DNA from: Hetaerina americana
Taxonomy: Eukaryota > Arthropoda > Insecta > Odonata > Calopterygidae
Reading direction: 5' to 3'
DNA: 64,000 bases
Assembly: GCA_022747635.1 (NCBI GenBank)
Contig: JAKTNV010000010.1
Coordinates: 42,143,527-42,207,526, forward strand
The notes under the pieces were generated by a model. It had not been told where the DNA came from. It worked only from the letters and a program-made list of their open reading frames with translations, and did not search any database. Numbering within the stretch: the stretch's first letter is position 1; each line of letters begins with the position of its first letter. The position numbers were made by a program, and so were the translations under genes. Positions 12,010 to 24,900 of this stretch are shown here, one piece after another.

Positions 12010-13560
12010 ATTATCGGTAATTTACCAGTTGATATAGGTTTTTGCATGGACACAAGCTGCCAAATGGTACAGTGACACTTCCGCTGTTTCTCTTAACAAA
12101 ACATAACCTGGCATCCAACATTATAGGAGGTCCCTGTTTTCTTTTTATTGACTTAATCTTCCCATGCATTGCTTTTGCCATAGATATCCAATTAATCATA
12201 TCTGAACATTGCCCTTAAGACTCATGAGCATCATCACAACTCAGGTTGATATGCAACATTATACTCTAACCTCTTGGGTAGATAACATTTTCTCCTGGAT
12301 CTGTCAGCAACAGCCTTGCCTGTGGAATTGCTTGAGGTAATTCCTGAGGCTGATCAAGTGTGTCTGCTTTTTGGTCTGGGTTCTCTTCCTCTGGCATAAT
12401 AGGCTCTAAAGCTCTGTGAATTTCATACTTGTCAATAACTAAACCAGGAAAATATCAAGGTGCTTTACTATCTGGTTCCCAGAGATTCTTTCAAATAGCT
12501 GTTATCAAGAAAAACAACGTAATTTACTTGGAAAATCCCTTTGGGGTTCTAAGGGTTGACAAGATGATTACCTTTTGTTTCCTCACAATAACACATCAAA
12601 ACCTGTCATGAGTTTGGATCCCACTTTCTGCGTAGTCAAGGCCAAACAACCAAAAACCTTGAAATTGTCAATGTCCAACTTCTGCTGCATCCATTCTGTG
12701 ATCACTCCAACTGTGTGATTGAATTCTTTATATAAGTAAAAGGGTAGCAAGCTTCATCCCAATGATATGTGAGCAACTCAGAGTCCATTAATATACACCT
12801 TTCTTTTTCAATGCAACAATTTCAGAGTGTAAAAATCTTTTACCCTCTGAAATTGTTGCATTGAAATGCACATTAGCGGATGACTCCGTTAAAAGTTACT
12901 GTTGCGGCATCTCCCGCAGTTTCTTTGGAACTTTTCTTTTTCACAAATTGTTCTCACTGCTGTCTCAGCTCTTCATTTTGCTCAGGTATGTTGGGGACTG
13001 TTTGTTGATTGAATGTTCGTCAATGCCTGTCTTGTTTAAAATAGTCCTCATGCATTCATTATGTACTCCTTTCCATTATCAGTAAACAAGGTTTTTATCC
13101 TGCATCATGTATCATCCCCTATTTTTACTTTACAAACTGGAAATTTCAGGTGTCATTAGGCAATTAAAGCATATGAAAATGATTTTTATAGTATAATCAT
13201 CTAAAAAAATTGCCAAATACACAGCTGCTCCATGGTAAGTAGACATATGCCCACATGAGTCAGAGTACACCAATTCAAGCTTCTATAATGCTATTCTGTT
13301 GCATGCTTATAAGGTTGATGATGTTGCTTGCCTTTCAGAAATGGGACACAAGGTTCTGAGACATTGACTTTCAAAAAATTGATTCCTGTCATTATACCTT
13401 CTTTCATTTTGTCCATTCCCTTCATGTGCAGATGCCCTAAGTTCCTGTGCCACAACTGCTGGTCATCATACACACCTTCAAAATAAAAGGCAGAATCTAG
13501 TGGTACTGTTTCCTTGTCCTCCAACCCCACTGACTTCTGATTCAATTATGAGTGAATCAT
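12010..13560 (-). mobile_element. Ty1/copia retrotransposon relic: GAG-pre-integrase, integrase and RT-start fragments
   Basis: Minus-strand fragments appear in copia order. 13545-13291 encodes LWHRNLGHLHMKGMDKMKEG followed by EPCVPFLKGKQ, the GAG-pre-integrase/zinc-finger region; the second cysteine of the usual CxxC is replaced by F. Near 13080 comes LFTDNGKEYI, the integrase core around its catalytic aspartate. Near 12680 comes FKVFGCLA, the integrase C-terminal block. Near 12420-12280 is a PEEE/PQELPQ-type linker, and 12199-12011 starts the RT with an AMHGKIKSIK-like segment. Many stops and frameshifts make it non-functional. No LTRs were found. A foldback (12806-12925) sits inside it. 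Confidence 0.7.
12806..12925. repeat. Foldback/MITE-like repeat, copy 1 (perfect 22-bp hairpin)
   Basis: TTTCAATGCAACAATTTCAGAG at 12806-12827 pairs perfectly with 12845-12866 across a 17-base loop. The following bases to about 12925 (the ATTAGCGGATGACTCCGTT block, then GTTGCGGCATCTCCCGCAG) are the reverse complement of a block beside the matching hairpin near 23.8 kb. The two copies therefore define a repeat family. It lies within the copia relic. Confidence 0.7.
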
Positions 13561-13780
13561 ACTGGATCTGCACCAAAGGGCCTGAAACAATACATCCTGT
13601 TAGACCATATGCAACAATCAAACCTATCTTTCAACAAGCAAACTTCGCATATTCTCAGTTTTATCCTTTAGAATCGGATCTTACTTTTCATCATCATTAA
13701 ATTATGGTTTGAGTTTGCATCTCCTCCAGAAAAACTGCAAATTAATCTCAGTGTTCCTAAATCTATGCCCAACCATGATA

Positions 13781-14660
13781 CACAAGGTCTGTCCAAAAAA
13801 AAGATGAGATTGTTTGAATTACTACTTGATTTGATTAGTTACCCTTTAATTATGTTTATCACCTTCAAAATACAGCCCTTGGCTACTAATACAACGCTCC
13901 CAACATTTTTCCAGCTTTCAGATGCCAACTGGAACACTTCTTTCGGGATAACCGTAAAATATGCAGTGCAATTTCATTGGTTATCTTTAATAGTTTCAAA
14001 TTTGCATCATTTCAAGGTGGATCTCAACTTAAAAAATACGAAAACGTCCACTGGAGCAAGATCTGTAGAGTACAGTGGCTGATGGATCACCAGAATGCTC
14101 TTTTTGGCCAAAAACCCATTAACAACCAATGATATAGGTGCCGGTACATTGTCGTGATGAAACCACCATGACTTGTTTTTCCATATTTGTAGCCTCTTTT
14201 GCAAACATCGAACATCCTAACCTTCTCATAACCTCTATGTAGTGCTGCCCATTCAATCTTTATCCTTTGGGTATGTATTCATAATGAATAATTCCTTCCC
14301 AATTGAAGAAAACGATCAACATCACCTTCTTGTTCGATCGCCACATCCAAGATTTTTTGAGTGATAGGGAAGATGGCTGCTTCTACTGTGAAGACTGGTC
14401 TTAAGTTTCTATATCAAAACCATCAACCAAGGTTCTGTTCTCCTTCATTCTCACCGACACAAGAATTTTTACAGCAAGCATTTTTGAGGTCAGACAAAAA
14501 TTGCTGTTGCGCAGAGAAAAGTCGAGATAAGTCCACAGGCAAGGTGGTGTTTTACTTCTCATCGACTCCACTCCACTTCATCGAAGGTGACCATTCACTG
14601 TGACCCATCAAGCAGTTCATGCACAGAAAGACCAGTCTCTACTTTTATTTACAGACCTTG
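13781..14660 (-). pseudogene. Deleted mariner relic
   Basis: The ends carry short inverted repeats (CAAGGTCTGT at 13783 and its complement ending at 14660), and both sides have TA (13779-13780, 14661-14662). The minus strand encodes broken mariner pieces: VMLIVFFNWEGIIHYEYIP near 14310-14260, then HHDNVPAP and YSTDLAPVDVFVFFKLRS between 14204 and 14007. The second catalytic D remains in HHDN, but the third motif reads APVD rather than APSD. The length of about 880 bp against about 1.3 kb for full elements implies internal deletions, mostly in the N-terminal half. Confidence 0.75.
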
Positions 14661-14679
14661 TATAGTGTAACTGATACCT

Positions 14680-15330
14680 TTTGGAATCAATCCCTAGGCA
14701 TTTTCCATACATAACTGCAACTGTTGTGGTTTTTAAACCAAGTGTATGTTATGATAAAACCCTGTCTCCTGCAGGACCCTTTTCTTTTTCCCTGTGGTCA
14801 TTTATTTTTCCTCAGCCAATGTCCCATATATCAATGCCATCTCTTCTTTTGCTTACTGCCACATTACAATCCAGCCAGCATCAAATGTTTCCTTCAAGGA
14901 ACACCCCCAATTATTTTTTCTAATGATTTTATACCCTGTCAGCTAATTTCTCCGTATGATTGCTTGGTGGCAAGTTCATTAGTTCAGCTTTTACCTCTAA
15001 TAATATTCTATCACTTGCTTGCCCTTTCTTACTACACTTCTTCCTACCTTATGGTTCAATAATGTTACCACCCTGTGCTGGCTGTCTTCTCTTCTGCTAT
15101 TTGTTACTCTACTTCCACTCCAGTGATGCTTGCTATCCTTCTATCCCACTTCGCTTAGGCCAGACTTTATTTCCTCTCTCCATCTCCCACCTTATATTTT
15201 GTATTTTCCCTATCCACAACATCGTCCTAACAGTCCAAGTTCCCTTTCTTTGTTTCATGAGCTGATGCTGTTGATTTCACTTTGCAAGGATTTTGTGAGA
15301 TGAAGATGGTAGACTTTACTATCCCAATGC
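14680..15330 (-). pseudogene. RTE-like LINE endonuclease relic
   Basis: A pyrimidine-rich plus strand whose complement contains degraded endonuclease-type text, including a SGLSEVGWKDS-like stretch (the ILGLSEVRW motif of RTE/T2-type endonucleases). The nucleotide sequence around 15100-15200 is recognisably similar to 46805-46920, the better-preserved copy. Frames are full of stops. Confidence 0.4.
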
Positions 15331-16221
15331 CAGGAATGGCACATAGCCCATTTGATGAAGTCCTATTGTTGCAAGGATGCATGCTCTGATCTTGTCTATC
15401 ATTTTTCTGTAGAATTATTAATTGAGTTGGTTACCCATTGCCTTCCTCAATATTTTTCATGTGACACCGTCAATCAAATGACCACCCCCTGTGATCAGTT
15501 GTCTTTGCAGTGACCTTACTGACAAACAGTTGTTGGGTGGACCACCTTTTGTCTAGTTCCTACCCTTCCACTTATCTGATGTAGGTTCCCATACCAGGAG
15601 CAATTATCATGCTTCCCTTAGCACAGCTGTAGGGGTTACCAGAACAAACTAATTCATGGTTGTAGCCCAAGGAGAGGACTAACAGAAAATCCTGAGGCTC
15701 TATTCACTTTGTGATCTCAAGCATATGAAAAACAAAAGGAAAAAAATCAGTCACATCAACCAGTTATTAGATTGTAAATTGTTAGTTAGTTAATGAAAAA
15801 TATTCCAATAATAAGAAGACACATGTCATCTTGGAGCATAAATATATGTTTGCCAATAAAATTCTTGGGCTTGGAAAACACTGACTCATCAGTCATGAAA
15901 GTATAGATTGTGAAATGCCAGCTGATGCTTATTAATATGGTTCCTAATGAAATCTTTTAAATACATAAGAAAATGTCATTTGTGCTAAATATGACATTTT
16001 TTTATCATTTAATAAACACTTACTTCTCTTAGATAGACTGCTTTTATCTCATCATAAAGTACTGAGTGAGAAAGCACATAACATTAAAAAACGTGATATG
16101 CCAAAAACAATGTTGAGCCCAGGCTGCTTGTAAGAACAATTAGCTATGTAATTTTTAAAAAAAGAATCCATAAAGTGCCATTTTTGAAAAATGTATTGCA
16201 TTCTATGAATCACACAGTAGT

Positions 16222-16640
16222 ACAAGAGATGTTCAATAAAGAGTGATTTAAATTTATTAGTATAAATTATTTTTTATTCACACAATTTTGACCAAATTTA
16301 ATTTGATATTGTTATCTTAATGTGTAATGTGTGTGTACATGTCGTTGATCTGACTCCAGTATTGCCTCAGCAGCAATTGTTTCAATTTCAAGTGTACAAA
16401 TGACCTACTTGTGCTTCTGATGATGAAAAATGCTCTCCACCAAGATGTCTTCACATTTAGGGAATAATGAAATGTCATACATAGGGAAGATGAGGGACAC
16501 ACTTCATTTGGTTTTTCATGAGATAATTGTGATTTCATCGAACCCACCCTGTACAAATATCTTGTGTGCAATTTTCTGTTCCCAATAGGTGGGTGGCACT
16601 CATTGAAATTTTCATTATGTTTCATGTTCTCTTAATGTAT
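16222..16640 (-). pseudogene. Probable mariner-like relic, 3' part
   Basis: Bases 16222-16250 (GAGATGTTCAATAAAGAG...) resemble mariner inverted-repeat ends. The minus strand carries fragments resembling a mariner C-terminal region (YDISLFPKxEDIL type) in broken frames. No second inverted repeat was found, so the boundaries are uncertain and another repeat class is possible. Confidence 0.3.
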
Positions 16641-18068
16641 TTAATGATTTTTTCTCACATTGGGACCAGGGGTGTAAATGTTGACTTCCACAAGAACAGT
16701 GACTGTAACTCTGGATCCATCTTCCTTTTGAAATTTTCTCCCCTCTTTAAGCATTCAAACCATCTTCTAGATCTATATGAAGGGAGCTAACTCTCTGTAA
16801 GCCTCCTGAAACCCTGCTTATGCCTTGTCTGATGTGAAAGAAAAATTTCAATGCCATATATTATTTGTTTTGTGCTACCTTCATTTTTATCACAGGTGAA
16901 CTGAATATGTTTAAATTGCAATAGCTGCCACTCCTGCATTACTGAATAACATCACTATAACTTGTACCACATATATATTATACATTAAGCTAAGTTAACA
17001 ATATAACAAAATAAAAATTTTGCACAATAAAATATTAGGGGAGGGTAGTAGAAGCTGAGACCTTGAGCATAATTCACGTTTTGGGCTATTCTGCAGGTAT
17101 AAGATTTTTAGGATGCATACAAGCGAAGGGTGGAAAGAAAAATTGCATTACAAGCACGACAAAATACACATATTAACAATATAAAGGCACAATCAGGGTT
17201 GATTAGTGCTTGTTGCTCTATTCTGAGAAAATTCCTCTCTTCATAATAAAAAAGAATTATAATTGTAACGCTTGTAAACAAGTAGGATATGCTGTAAACC
17301 ATGGCATGTTTATAACCTTTACATAATGAATATAAAAATTTCATTTTGAGGATAAAATAAGTTGTACCACTTAGCTTCTATGCTCTTACAAACTCTGATG
17401 TTCAGTGTGATGTTTGATTCTTATGATCTTACTTCAAATGCCCATTTTGAGACATTAAACCATTGACCAAGTCAATGATACCAAGATCTAGTCAGGCCCT
17501 TGTTAGTTCTAAAGCTGTAGTACAAATTGGGGATTTGGTGACCATAAGATAGGTGTGTTTCTAACAGACTTGGAAATGCTTGGGGAGGGGGTGCCTTTTG
17601 CAAGTGGGAGAAGGTTACAGCAAAATGCAACAGACAATGTTCCTGATATCTAAGCAGTTCTGCTGAGTCGCTTAAGATAGGGTGTTACTAATATCATGTT
17701 GAGCTTAGCTTACTGATCCTGTATGCTGATGGCATGTTGCCTGATCATTGAAAGGACCAGGTTGGTTTAAGTATCACTTATTTTAAGAGGCCCACTTCAC
17801 TCATGGCAGAGGGCAAGGGACAAATACTGATGGGAGGAAATTAGCTCCATTTATTCTCAGTACACACCTGTAGTAAGATCTTCATAGTGAGAGGTCCTTA
17901 GCTGTAGATTATTTAACTTTTATGTAAATCTGGATGGTAATATTTTCAGCAAGTGTAGTTCCCATCATTGTTTATTGCCCACATCATCACACCACTTGCA
18001 AAGATTTTTTCTCAAGTTAAAATTAATCATCCAATGACATTTGTAATTCTGTAACATAATAGGTAAGC

Positions 18069-18150
18069 AGTGCATGACCTATTGAGTAGATCATTCCGCC
18101 AGTAGATGGAAGGTCCTGGGTTCAAATATAGATGACATTTTGGGAAACCT
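18069..18150 (+). repeat. tRNA-derived SINE-like head
   Basis: A degraded pol III promoter-like arrangement: a region near GACCTATTGAGTAGATCA, then CCTGGGTTCAAATA (B-box-like, about 18116-18129) some 45 bases on. It aligns by eye to the element at 60597. The 3' boundary is unclear. Confidence 0.35.
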
Positions 18151-18507
18151 CTATTCAAATTGGAACTGTGTAATTTTGTAGCTACTAACACTCCCTGGGA
18201 GCACAAAAACGCCTTCTTTATAAGTGAATGTTGTTGATCGTAGTGCAATGTATATTCTAATTCCACCAATCTGTCTTGAAAGTTAGTCTAACCTTGTCAA
18301 TCTGGCTTGAAGACTGGTTTGGTGAAATCATTCTGGGTGCATTTCTGTTGAATTTTAGCTTATTACATTCAGAACTTGGTAACTGGAATGATTAAACTAA
18401 GGTTTAACATACATCTTTTCGAAGTTTTACTGTCCTTTGAAAAGTGGGTCCATTATAACTTTTAAGATGATTTCATTCACTTTCTACTTAATCATTTAAC
18501 TTTCCAG

Positions 18508-18995
18508 GTGGTCCCAACACACCGCAACAAGTTACCACCCTGAGTGTGTGCCTAGGATACTTCTTATATGACTTGGCATGGTGCATTTGTCATCAAACTG
18601 AAGGATTCACAATGATTGCCCATCATATTACTAGTATTGTTGCAATAGCTCGAATAATCATGAAGGGTTGTTCAGGTGCAGAGGCATCTGCAGGTGCTGG
18701 TGGTTTGGAATGTACTAACCCTTTGTTACAATTAAGGTGGTTCATTCGTAGTGCAGGTTATAAAGATCATCTCATATATAAGATTGTGGAGTTAACTTTT
18801 ATGTCTTTGTTTGTTTTTATGAGGATAATTGCTGGGAGCTATCTTTTATTTTCAGTTTTAACCAGTAATAACACTGACTTTGAAGCTAGATGCCTAGCTA
18901 TTGCCTTGTATGCTATATCTTGGGTTTTCATGGTTTCTATTGCTAATCATTTTTATAAACATTACATTAAGCATTCAAAGGTAGTAGTTGATTAG
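18508..18995 (+). CDS. TLCD5: TLCD5/TMEM136, coding exon 2 (C-terminal)
   Basis: Completes the TLC-domain protein. After the acceptor TTTCCAG|, the split glycine is restored and the reading frame gives GPNTPQQV, LGYFLYDLAWC, the histidine-containing MIAHHITSIVAI segment, LECTNPLLQLRWFIRSAGY, then two further hydrophobic helices (LTFMSLFVFMRIIAGSYLLF and LAIALYAISWVFMVSIANHF). These match vertebrate TLCD5 motif for motif: LGYFIFDLGWC, LAHHTLSI, LTNPLLQMRWFLR, YAVSWCFMFSI. The stop TAG is at 18993-18995. No degradation is seen, so the gene is probably functional. Likely a multi-pass endomembrane or plasma-membrane protein; specific function unknown. Confidence 0.92.
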
Positions 18996-21900
18996 CATTT
19001 TACTAGCCCAAAAGGACATTTTTACATAGAACTTCATGCAGGAGTTAGCTTTTAAAGCTCAAACTTTTGTATTTTGTTGTTGGAAGTAGTTATTGAAATA
19101 ATAGAGTATTAATTTAAATGTTATCATTTTTCTCAATTTAGACATTACTACACATGCACATTGTAGTTGCTCATGTATTTCAATTTGATGTATTTTTTGT
19201 GCGCTGCCCTTGGTCATCATCTGAAAACAAATATTTTTTATGTTGGAGAATAGAATAGTCTATGAAGTCCTTCCAATGTATGTTTGGTTTTGTATTAACT
19301 GCTTTCTGCAGCATAAAAGTGAGAATAATGTATGTACTTATTGAAGCATGTGAAAAGAAAGTATATATTTTTATGATATTATGCCGACATCTTCTATAGT
19401 TAAATGCTGATCAAGCTAAGAAGGCAAAAATTGGTTCGGGTGTGTGATCCTGTGCATGTTTCATCTGTGTAAAATATTGCTTATGAAAGGAGGGAAAATT
19501 TGTATAATATTTTATTTATGAGCATTTTGTACTGCTATTGTACAGGAGATTTTTCATGTGGTGAATCAAAAATGGCCAAAATTTGTGATTAACATAAAAG
19601 GCATGTGCCTCTCTCAGCAGCTCAGTAGCAAAAATGCTGGAAGGAATACGTACCCCACTAACTGCTATTTTATATCAGTGCTTAATCTAGTCACCTTGGG
19701 ATATACATATAGGCAAGGCCATGTTTTATTGCATGTGCATCAATTTAATAAAAAATAACAACATGATTGTAACTAATTATTTATGATACATAATACTGTT
19801 CTTGGGTAGATGGAAGGATAGTTTTATAGAAATTGTATTGTCCTTGGGAATGGGTTGCATGAAGAACTGGAAATATGTACATATTTACAAAGGGTTGTGA
19901 GTTGTCTTCTTGCTTTTATAATTTCACTTGAAAAGCCATTTTTATAGGTGGAGCACTTAAAAATATGTACATACTTCAGTGGTACGATTTTGTATCTTTG
20001 CCCTGTGTTGTAATGCTTGATTCAAAAGTAAATTAAAGCAAAGCATTTGCTGTCATCATTTGTAGGAGATTTTGCATAGCTGCTGAAAAGAGTGGAGAGT
20101 TAGTTTAAGAGCCAAAAATCCCCATTAATCATGCTACTAACTTAACTGATAAATAAAAAAATCTCTTTTCATGATATACACTGAAATCATCTGTGACATT
20201 GGAAAAAAAATTATGTAGTTTCTAGGATAAGAGAATTGAAATGTTATAACTAACAGTGAAATTACAAATAATATGACAGTGAGTCAGCAAAATTTGATTT
20301 CTCACATGTTATGGAGAAGTTTGTGTTGTACAAGAAAAGTTAGATAAACATTTTGAAGTCGGCCACAGAAAGATTATTACATAAATGACAGATAGTGACT
20401 CAATTGGTTATAGCTAATGCATAGATAAGTGTTGTTTTAGATGACTACAAATGATGACCTATCAGATGAACAAATGTAAATGACAATAGTAGAGAATGGA
20501 TATTTACATTTGCTGAGCCTTTTTCAATTCTGCGGTATATTTTTTGTCTGCAATTTATTATCTCATTTAGGTATTATTTTCAGAAATGAGTAATGTGTTC
20601 ATCAAACAGCAGCAGCTAAACACTGATTTTATCCATTCCCCCTCTCACTAATTTCCTTCAGACACATTTCTCATTCCATTTAATTGTATGTCATTGGTGA
20701 TGGTAAATTATAATGGCCTTCTGGTTCTACAGCAAAACTTAAGGGGAAGGGATACAGTACTCAATGGTGGTGATCAATATGTTTAAGGAATATCTTTTGT
20801 GCGCAAAAGTTAAAAGCCACTGGAATTATTGCAAAGTTAATGTTAGAATTGCATCTCTTAACAGGTTGGACTGTGCACAGAAAAACCTTCCTGTAAGAAA
20901 TATCAGTTTAAGTATATTTCATTGAAGAGAAATCACTAGTTCAACCTTTTATATATTTTCTACATTCTACCTTATATATTAACAAGTGGCTTGCAAAAGC
21001 TGCTACCTAGTGTCATCATTAAAATTATGTATTAATCTTAGGGACTAATTTGTGAGGTTTTGGTCTCAAAATATTCACGTATTATTTTTCACGTGTTGTG
21101 TGGGATGGAAAAACAAACATTTATCTCCAATTTCAAGACTGAATTTCAATCAAAATGTTTTAACTGATTTACAAAACAAGGATTTTTATTATTACAGTTG
21201 TGCTGAGAACTGCAGGTTTTTTGTGGCATAAATGGTGATGATTGGTGAACTTTTAGGATCACTTAGTTAGCAATGCATAACTAGAAATAACCTCCAACCA
21301 ACATGAAGGAAATTCCACAAAAGAGAGAATATTTAAGTGATATTTGACATGACTTATTAAATATTGCAGGTTTTTATCCTCTTCAGGTTTGTGTATGTAT
21401 TTATACACCCACACTCACCTTTATTTTACCGTGATTCTTTCTAAAATGAATTCCAATTTGATTTTCCTTTTATCATGGGATAATTATAATTTCATGAACA
21501 TCTGAAAAGTTTTTCTTATATCCATTTATAGATGACTTCATTCAGGGAGGGAAGTTTTCAGGCAGCTCAAAGGGACATTTAAGGCTACGAATAATTTTCT
21601 TTTGGTCGGTACATGTACAAACAATTGCAAGTTTTGAGTTGTTTCTCAGCTTATGAAAATCATAATTAGGTAAGAAAACTTGCATAAGCCAAATAGTAAA
21701 GGGAAAAATGCCTAATGATGCATCACTGAATCTAAAAACTACCGAATACATTATGTATGTAATCTCCTTTTGGTGTACTTTGAAAAATGCATGACAAAGC
21801 ATAAAAGAGAAAGCCATAAATATATTCCAAATACAAGTTATTTAATAAGAAATATATGTAAATAGCTCAAATATTTTTTTTTCTCTTTTGGAGAAATTCC

Positions 21901-24900
21901 TTCGCAGATATTTGGAAGACTATCATTCACTAAAGAAACTTGTCTTCCATGGGTTGCAATTGTGTTTTCTTTACACCAGTAATTCCTAAAATTCAAATTT
22001 TTAGTTCTTAATTACATTTGTCATTTGCTTTTATATGAGATTACTTGCTTTTAATTGTGTATTTCTATTCACTTATGATCTGCATAAAGATGAACCTTAA
22101 TTATTAGCCATTGGGTTCATCATAAGTTTGTATTTAATTTGAGACTGAAAACTTTTCAGGTAAAGGAGATAAGCTTTATGGTATGAATAAGAGTACAGAT
22201 ATTGACACATCAACATGGCAGCTTACATAATTAGAACATTAAGTCTTGTCTTAAATAATTACAATTTTTCTATCAGTAAGGGTGCTCATCTAACCAATGA
22301 GAGAAGAAGTGAACATTTAAAAAACTTGGGCAATAGATATAATTGAGGTAACTTCCAGTGTGAAATGATGCAAGCCAAGCACACAATGTCATCTCATGCT
22401 CTGTTGATCAGCAGTTTTTAAAATAATTTGTTATTTTAAAAGGTAAATCACTGATAGAAATATTATAAATATAAGGCAACATCTCATAGCCGTGTTCATG
22501 CTCTCACACAAATGGGTGAAATTAAGTTCACACAACCATTGACAAAACAAATTTCAAATAGCTCTTATTTAATTTGCTGTTCTCTATGGTCATCACTACT
22601 TACAAATATTTCAATATTTAATCTCAAAATTCAATTTGTTTTGACTTATCAAATGCATTAATAGTAGAGACAATAAGCAATATTTATTGCATAAAACTGC
22701 TGGAGAAAACTAAACCTACGCTTTTAACCCTTTTTTATACTAGCTCACATTAATTTGTTTAAATAGCTTTGTTTAGTTTTCCCATTATAAATTATAAGCA
22801 AAATTATCACAGGCTTGCATGTACTGTATGGAATAATCGTCTTAACAAGCTTAAAGAAAATCAATAGCCATAATAAAATTTACAGCCATAGAAAATTTTT
22901 TTGAACTTGTTATTTTGCGAGGCCGTTGAGTTGTTTACCAGAGTTTAATCACCTTATTAAAATGGGGGAAACTCGTTATTTTGTGGGAATTATCCATTAG
23001 GAGAAAATGAAAAAACTTCGTTAACTATTCTTAATGATTTATTAATAAAACTCAGGTTAATTTCATGTTGTTTATTTACTTTTTTCAGTGTTATGCATTA
23101 CCAAGTCTCAAAAATGGAATTCCCATTTTAGGGCTCCCTAAAAAAAATGAAATGAATGCTTAAATTTGGACCATATTAAGCTTGAAAAATGACTAAATAA
23201 TGAGCTTAGAAAAAAACAATATTCTCAAAACATCAAAAAGTTATTGAAGAATGTGTTTTGGTGTAAAAAACTGACATTTAATGATAACAAATGCTTGTTG
23301 CATCAATTAAATTTTATGTTAAAGTTCAGTCAATGCATAGTGTCCTGATATGATGCAAATGTAAATATATATCCAAGTAAACTTGGAAACAATATGGGGT
23401 TAAAAACTTGTGTCCAGATGATGTTGGTATTTAAAAAAAAACCAGATCTTCCTCCTTAAAGCCCTAGAATCAAGAAAGCTAAATAACTATCAGCAGTTAC
23501 ATACCCTATGAATGAAACAGAACACACCATGCAATACTATTGAATTTAACCTTTAAAAATCACATATTTCCAGCATATGAAGTACTCCAGCTCCCAGCCT
23601 AGTGAAATTGTGATTCATATTAAAGGTTGTAGAATATGTTCATAGATTAGTGCTTTTTTTAGTATTCTGAGTTGACAATGAATATGAACCAAATGGTGCT
23701 AAGAAATTTCAAGTAATTACCTTCCATTTTTACTTGAATGGGAAATTCTCTGCCTAAAGATTTTCATCTTCCAAGAAACTGTGCAAGATGCCGCAACAGT
23801 AACATTTAACAGAGTCATCCGCTAATATCCATTTCAATGCGACAATTTCAGTCTAAAAATCATTTGCATTGAGCCTGATCCCGGTCAAGGCAAATGATTT
23901 TTACCCTCTGAAATTGTTGCATTTTCATCTTATTCCTTTGAAAACAATGGAATAAGTGAAGGAAAAAGTATTTGTTCCGGTAGGGTTCTCTATAAAATTG
24001 ATTAAAATATTAGCTTCTGATCTACATATCTGGATGCTTGCCGGTCAGCATTGGATATATGTGCATTAAAAAAGTATTCACAAACCCATGGGGCTAGGTG
24101 TTTTGTGATGTGAGAGGAGTGTTCGGTATTCCAACCTAAATTCAAATTTCATGTAGCTAAGAGCATTTGCCAATAAGTTTCTGTAAGATCCCAGAGGACA
24201 TAATGATCAATGGCAAACTAATGTTGATTCTTCAGCAATAACATGTAGAAGGACATAGGAGTATTGGGAAAAGATTAACATTTTGTGGCACAAAGTTTAA
24301 CTGGTTGAGGAGGAATCAGAAAAGCTCAATAAATGTGATATCGATGTGAAGCAATCCTATGAAATAATACTTATAAATGTCTCAAATAAGACAAGGACAA
24401 GAAGTTTTATACCGTCAGAAAATTAATGTTAGTTTTCAGTATTTTAGATCATTTAAAATAACATAGGAGATGAATTTTCCAATTAACAGAAAAAGTAAGT
24501 GAAGCTATTAAAGTAGAAGCAATTGGGAGATAGTGTGACAATGTATTACATCCTTGGTCCATCTCAACAAAGACATAAAGTGAGTTGAGGGCCCATGGTA
24601 TTGTCATATCAGTACTACTGAAAGTGTTGAGAATGCCATAGCAATTTCAGAGCAAGAGATGGGCATGAATGCATTTTACACCCATTAATCTTTCAATCAA
24701 TTCCTTCAAAAACCTTGTCATTCTCTAGGTCAAAAAAACCAACGATTTTCCATCTTATTAGACTGTAAGACAATCTGACAGGTTGATGGCATAGGGTCTT
24801 AAGGAGGTTAAAAAAGGTAGATGATGTAAGCATCAATAGGGGAACCCAAATGAGGGAAAATGCCTAGCATAGAACACTAATTAATGCTGCTAATAGTTAA

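Larger units (their letters stand above)
2115..18507 (+). other. TLCD5 intron, 16.4 kb, transposon-rich
   Basis: The single coding intron of TLCD5 runs from donor GTTAGA at 2115 to acceptor TTTCCAG ending at 18507. It hosts an intact mariner, a retroposon with target duplication, a truncated non-LTR element with a foldback inside it, a copia relic, a deleted mariner, an RTE-like relic and a tRNA-type retroposon. Remaining stretches (4690-8225, 9245-12005, 15335-16220, 16645-18060) are AT-rich and show no gene, RNA or repeat that I can support; their ORFs are short and unlike proteins. Confidence 0.8.

Noticed and set aside
12010..13560. Complete copia element
   Set aside because: No LTRs, no intact frame, and only partial integrase and RT segments.
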